Shown in pieces: positions 59,002 through 64,000 of a stretch of 64,000 nucleotides of DNA. Both the position numbers and the translations under genes were made by a program. Each line of letters begins with the position of its first letter. Positions within the stretch are counted from its first letter, which is position 1. The DNA is taken from assembly GCA_002197995.1 (NCBI GenBank), contig NGZR01000001.1, positions 1,178,001 to 1,242,000 of the forward strand, read 5' to 3'. Below the pieces are notes generated by a model, which saw nothing but the letters and a program-made list of their open reading frames with translations, searched no databases and had not been told where the DNA came from. Source of the DNA: Gaeumannomyces sp. JS-464. Lineage: Eukaryota > Ascomycota > Sordariomycetes > Magnaporthales > Magnaporthaceae.

Positions 59002-60851
59002 ACGTAATCCACTAATGTGTGCCACACATTAGTATATGCCACACCCACACCCAACCTCCAGTTAATTAACGCGCATGCCAAACGCCAAAAATCCATTTAA
59101 ACTACTCGGAATTATATATATCGGACGTTTTTACTTCCTCCTGGCAAATGCGCGTATTATATCCGGTTTTACCGCACGTGCTACATCGCCGACGAGTCGT
59201 CGTCGCCCTTTTGTCTTAACCCCCATAATCGCGCATTTTTTGCTATAGCTACCCATTTAAATCTTGCTAGTTTAAAACATTTCGTATTTTTTTAATAATA
59301 TGTAACCCTCCTTATTAAACACGTGTTTTTTTGCCTTCCGGCGTTTGCTTAATGCTTCGTTCGCTTTGCGTAACGAAGCAATTTCGGCCCTTAAAAAGGG
59401 CTATTAATGCATTATCGAACTCGTTCTTTTCGCAAGCTAGTTCATAGCCGCTAGCATAAGTAACGGAAAGCTGCTCGATAAATTGAAAATCCGAGTTTTA
59501 ATATGTTCGGATTGCGAAATTGCGTTTTTGGCTATTTAAGGCGTTTTAAAAGTTTAAAATTCGGCGTCGCTTAAAGGCTTTTTCGGGGGAGTTAAAATCC
59601 GTAACCTTACATCCAGCTTTTTTAAAACCGAATCCGGATTAAAAGGAGCAAAGCCAGCCTTTTGGAAACCTTTTTAATATTTTTTTCGGTTATAAAATTA
59701 AAAAAATGCCGTTTTAAACGCCGAAAGGAACTCGACCTTAATTACGTGGCTAATGTGTAACTTTATTAAGCTTTCGATTTATTAACCGTACGCCTTTTTT
59801 AACGGGACGAAGCATTTAACGTTAAGCGGTTAAAAGAAGTAAAACAAATACGAAGGTATGCAAAGCGTAATAATATTATATTTCTAATAATAAAGTTCGA
59901 AATCCGTCGAATGGTAACTTTCGTATCCGTCCAGCATTAATAAACGATGGCTGCTTTTTGTACGCGACGTAATATGCTTATCGAAATGCTAAATCCATTT
60001 TAAACCGAGCTCGTTCGTAATCCACCCGTTAGCATTCGTTAAAATAACCCAATCGCGTAAAAGGCCGGTTTCCGAATACTAATTGGCCAAATGGTATTGC
60101 CCTTTAATAATAATAATAAAAAATCGCTTAACCGCAATAATTAACCCTTTGGATAATTATAGCCCATTCCCGGTTGCTAAACTGGACCAGCTTTGCTTTA
60201 CTACGGCTTTCCGATGTTATAATAACCATAACGGCGGCGATTATGCTTATAAAAAAGCCGGTTTCGTTAAAGTTATAAATGTCGTTATTTAAAATGCCAT
60301 ATTTGGCTATAGTATTTTGCATAAGGTCGAACTAAGCAAAAACGAGCTTGGGATTTTCGCATTTGGCCTTTTGGTAATCGTATTTTCGAATCCAGCGCGT
60401 ACCGAGCTTTGCGCGGCGCTTAACGAACTTCGCGACCCAGTTAGTCCCGACGGTGCCCGCGTCGCGTTTAACGAGCAATCGGTTGGCCATATCTTTAACA
60501 CCAAAATACCGGGGAGGGAATGCGCGAAAATCCAGCTCGAGTATGTATTTAACAAGCGCCTTTTTTCGAATTTTGTTAATTTCCGTGTTTTAGGCATGTA
60601 ATCGCGTCGAGCAATTTGGCCGCGCTTCCGCCGGGCGAAGGTAGAAAAGTTTATTTCGTAGATTTTAGCGGCGCCCCGGATATTTAACTATGGATTCGAT
60701 GCGATCGCCCGAAGGGCTAAAACAATCTTGCGTTCGTCGCTTTTGTTTGCCATCGTTTGTTATGGTGCTATTCGTGGATAAAGTTGGATTAACGCGTAAG
60801 CGCGTTAATTGTGGCACATATTAATGTATGGCACACATTGGTGGACTACGT
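59002..60851 (-). mobile_element. Fot1/Pot2-like DNA transposon, copy b, with decayed transposase
   Basis: 1850 bp, TA at 59000-59001 and 60852-60853. Ends start ACGTAATCCACTAATGTGTG (left) and ACGTAGTCCACCAATGTGTG (right, reversed), with repeated TGCCACA units. The minus-strand transposase (about 60700-59090) has DIYNFNETGF (first catalytic Asp region) near 60260-60290, SNREWAIIIQRVN downstream, and a C-terminal Cys/His motif near 59140-59180. It is clearly diverged from copy a and in the opposite orientation. Confidence 0.9.
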
Positions 60852-63012
60852 TAAATGTTTTCGCCTTTTACTACCCGGATTTTATAAAAAACGGCTTTAA
60901 CGTTTACTTTCGTAAACCATTTCGCTTTTAATAAAAAACGAAATGTTTTTTTATTAACGGTAAAAAGTAGCGATTTTAAAGCGTAATCGCGTTAAATGCA
61001 CGGTAATTTACATATAAACGTTAACCTTTTAACTGTTTACGTACTATTAAAACAAGCGTAATTACCGGGGATAAATTAACGCGAATTTAGCTTTTATTTA
61101 TTAAATTCGTAATTTATTTACGCAATTTTAAAAGTTATTCCTTTCGCATATTATATAAACGTTTTTAAAAAAAGTTCGAAATGGAGCCGTCGTCGTTTTT
61201 TTTCAGCTTAATATAGTGGTTTAAATTCCCCCGGTATAAAAGTAACTTTAATGCTTTCGTTTTATCGAAAAGGTCGGCGAATTTTACTAATTTTTAAAAC
61301 AATTTAAGTTTTAACCGGTTAAACGGTAGTGTTTTAACGGTAAACTGTAATATTCGTATTATTTCCTTTAAAAAAATGCATATAAATTTGTAATTTTATT
61401 AAGGGTTTCGTTGTTATTTTCGGCAAATTGCGGCGAAAATATTACCGATAATTACCGGGAGTTTTTCCGGGGTTAGTCGGGTTTTCGCTTTTTTAATTAC
61501 GAATTAGCTTATTACCTTTATCCGTAAACAGTTTAAAGCCGCGTTAAAAGTAACTTATTCGCGCTTTATTTACGGAAATGGTAAAATAACGTCCCGTAAT
61601 ATGTTTAAAATAATGTAAAATAAAATAAGCTTTATTTAATTATTTATATCCATTTTACATTTAGTAAAATACTTAATAGCTAGCGGGGTTTTACTTAAAA
61701 CCGTTCCTAATTATCGTGGTTTATAAAGTTTTATCGCAAATTTTTCGCTTATTACCGTATAATATTCGCATTTTAAGTTTATTTATGCATTAATAAATTA
61801 GGAAAAGTTAAATAATATCGGGATTAAAAACGGGGGGCCGTTTATGCTTTGTTCGATTTCTTTTAATTCGTTTTCCACTTTTTTTTTAAATGGCTTATTA
61901 GTTGCAATTTGTGTCCGTTGTTGCAATTTCCCCTTTTAACTAAGTTTTTTATTAAAGGCTACTTTTTTCCCCTTTCGGTACCGGTGTTTTAGGTCGGGGC
62001 TAACTTAACCTTCCTCGGTTATACCGCGCTTTAATACCGATAAGCTCGTCGCTTATATTTTTTGCTTTTATACTTTAAATACGCCCCGAACTTCCGTTAC
62101 CGTTGGAATTTTTTTTAGCATACTTAAAAAGCGCGTAATTTACGTGGCGGTTATACGTTAGTATAAGCCGCGTTAACGCTTATTATCGGGGTATCCTTCG
62201 TATTTCCTCCGGTATAAATAAAAACGGGGGGTTTTTACCGAATTTATTATTAAAATAACGCTTTAATGCTTATATAATACGTTTATATACCGTTACCATT
62301 TCCTAATAAAAGGTGGTGTTATATAAGCCTGTTACCGCCGTTAAACGAATGCGGTTGGAAATGCGAAAACGAAAGTAATTAATTTTAATTTCGTTCGTTT
62401 ATTTTAATCCGCTAGCAAATGTTAATAGCATTTCGAATTTAATATAAAATAAATAAACGTTTAGCCCGGTTTTATCCGGTAAGCTTTTAACTTCGCTAAA
62501 GCTTAAGCTTTTTTATAAAGGTCGTTAAAAATAATACCGAAATGGAAAATGAAATTGGCTAAATTATACGTGCTATTTAGTTCTTCGATTTCGTAATAAA
62601 AACGTATTACATTTTAAATGCTTAAAGCTAAATACGCTTAAATATATTCGAATTTATCGCGGTCGTTTCCGATAAATTTCGCGTTTCGGTTAAACTTATA
62701 TTCGACCGCGTTTTTCCAAACGTCAAAACCGCTTTTATCGCCGGCGTATAAAGTTGGGTTTTTTAAAAAGTAGCCGTTTTAATGCAAAAAGTGTTACGTA
62801 TGCGGTTAAAAATTGGTTCTTTTATTTCGTTATTACCCGCGTAATATCGTTACGGTAGTTAACGAAAAACTTATTAGCGTTATTTTGGAACTTTTATTAG
62901 TTACGTTCGGCTGCGGTTAATTGTGCTTAAAAGTTCGCAATAGCAGCGAGTAGCGAGCTTTGTAAAAAGGGGGTCGGGGCATTAAAAGTAAAAGTTAAAC
63001 CCCGTCGTTATT
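60852..63012 (-). pseudogene. F' segment: RT start, protease and Gag, reversed
   Basis: Reverse complement of F from about 36185 down to about 33970, with the same landmarks in reverse order. Cut at its right by Copia C' (target TTATT). The 5' LTR of F' should lie beyond the window. Confidence 0.78.
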
Positions 63013-64000
63013 TAATGGAAGTGCGCGACAACAAGCACCCGAAGTGATTGGTAATTATTTTTTAGCTACTTTATTGGATCGCGGGCTAAAGCGCGCGCAA
63101 GCCAAAATACCAAGGCCAATGCATAAGCCTAAAGCTGTAAAGCACCAGTTGCCACCCACGTAACTTTAAGCCACCTTTAACACCCCCCCGTAAGCCATGC
63201 AACGGCTTTAAAGGCATTACGAGCACGCATTTACGTAATAACCTTCCAAGTTCGTATGTTTCCCTGGTTTTCTATAAGCCGTTTACTGCGGCATTTGCTG
63301 CATTCCCAGCTAAATAACAAACCTCGCCTCTTTCCGCCGTTAACCCTTCGTAAAACCGTCCGCTTTTATATTGGCCGTGCCAACTAGTTTAAAGGTAAAA
63401 AGTTAACGCTTTACAGCATCGATTACCCACTTGTAGCGGAGGTCGATTATGCGGGTGCGGCTAATTCCAACGGGTTTAGCACCGTCGTTTAAGCGTTAGC
63501 GCTGTCCGTATGCACCCGAAAGTTTTTCGCTAAAAGTATCCAATTTCCTTTAAAATGCTTTTAATCCAAAGTAAGCCCGGCTTATTAGCAGAAGGTTAAC
63601 AAACTCCGCTTCCGTCGTTAACGTCGTTATAAAAGTTTGCTTTTTTAATTGCTAATAAATAGGACCACCCGCTAGCATAACGATTACGCCGTTTGTAAAT
63701 GCCCTCGTACGAAAGCATTAGCGAACGAGGCATTTTCGTAAGCTTTTAACCCATCGCTTCGGCGCTATAAGTAAGCCCATTAAAAGTAAGCGCGAGCCTT
63801 TTAATGCTAATAATATAGCGCTAAAAGTGCTTTAGCAGTGCTAAATGCTCGTTACCGGGATTGGCGTTAACTTTTTGCAACCTCCTTACGGTATACGTGA
63901 TATTAGCGAGTAATGCCAGCGAGGTAGCTAATACTCGCTATTTCCGACTGGTAGCGCAAAACCTCTTTATGCGGGAAAGGGTTCCCAAATAATCGGCATT
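63013..64000 (-). mobile_element. Copia element C', reversed, runs off the window
   Basis: Starts with the 3' LTR in reverse (63013-63182, 170 bp, CTTTAACA end followed by CCCCCCC, the complement of a purine tract). The minus strand then codes the RNase H and RT end of Copia C, with blocks such as NITYTVRRLQKVNANPGNEH near 63830-63890. Well preserved, with fewer stops than C. The remainder is right of the window. Confidence 0.9.

Noticed and set aside
60317..60601. Open 94-codon ORF on the plus strand inside Fot-type element b, and the similar minus-strand ORF at 45352-45561 in element a
   Set aside because: Both are reverse-strand shadows of the transposase segment preceding the YNF.ETGF motif.
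1..64000. tRNA, rRNA or small RNA genes, telomere repeats, centromere satellite
   Set aside because: No tRNA-like cloverleaf, rRNA block or telomere-type array was recognised by eye. Repeated GGTTATAAGCCC copies are primer-binding sites, not tRNA genes. A systematic RNA search was not possible.
3311..64000. A Starship-type giant cargo element or a secondary-metabolite cluster hidden in the AT-rich block
   Set aside because: No tyrosine recombinase captain, cargo gene or biosynthetic enzyme motif was seen; all recognisable coding motifs belong to LTR elements or Fot-type transposons.

Overview
The window looks like a gene-poor, repeat-filled stretch of a filamentous ascomycete (Pezizomycotina) chromosome. 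Three things point there: a fungal GAF-type hybrid histidine kinase with short introns at the left edge, Fot1/Pot2-like and Tc1-like DNA transposons, and chromovirus-type and Copia LTR retrotransposons. Nearly all of the repeats carry the marks expected of repeat-induced point mutation (RIP): AT-rich sequence, C-to-T and G-to-A differences between copies, and premature stops that are mostly TAA or TAG, while reading frames are often kept. From the sequence alone I cannot name the genus.

Layout. Bases 1-2471 are the only host gene I can support, the 5' part of a hybrid histidine kinase on the minus strand with three inferred introns; its 3' part lies outside the window. Bases 2761-3310 hold remnants of a Fot1-type end and a Tc1/mariner element. 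From 3311 to 64000 everything I can assign is transposon. Left cluster: a family-alpha Ty3/Gypsy chromovirus (A, from 3311) is interrupted by a reversed relative (A', 4335 to about 22802). A' contains Gypsy element B (6753-19935, target duplication GGTAC), which contains Copia element C (10844-16217, target duplication AAATA). Right cluster: alpha element E1 (from 23767) is interrupted by a reversed family-gamma Gypsy element F' (26695 to beyond 63012). F' contains alpha element E2 (27019-44912, GTCGG), Fot-type element a (45080-46939), Copia element G (50250-57837), Fot-type element b (59002-60851) and a reversed copy of Copia C (C', from 63013). E2 contains gamma element F (33743-41021, ATAGT) and two copies of a small gag-only element H (27067-28791 and 42309-44016).

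The most unusual signal is an extra ORF on the strand opposite to gag-pol, between pol and the 3' LTR, in three unrelated LTR families: alpha (A' and E2; a Cys cluster plus coiled coil), Gypsy B (about 430 codons or more) and Copia G (about 270 codons). The alpha version can be matched between two copies. Gamma element F instead seems to carry a long basic ORF on its sense strand in the same position. Element H has LTRs and a complete-length Gag frame but no pol, and it shares its primer-binding site and a Cys/His Gag motif with Copia C, so C is a reasonable candidate for its helper.

Coordinates of LTR ends and target duplications were read by eye. Domain limits inside decayed polyproteins are approximate.
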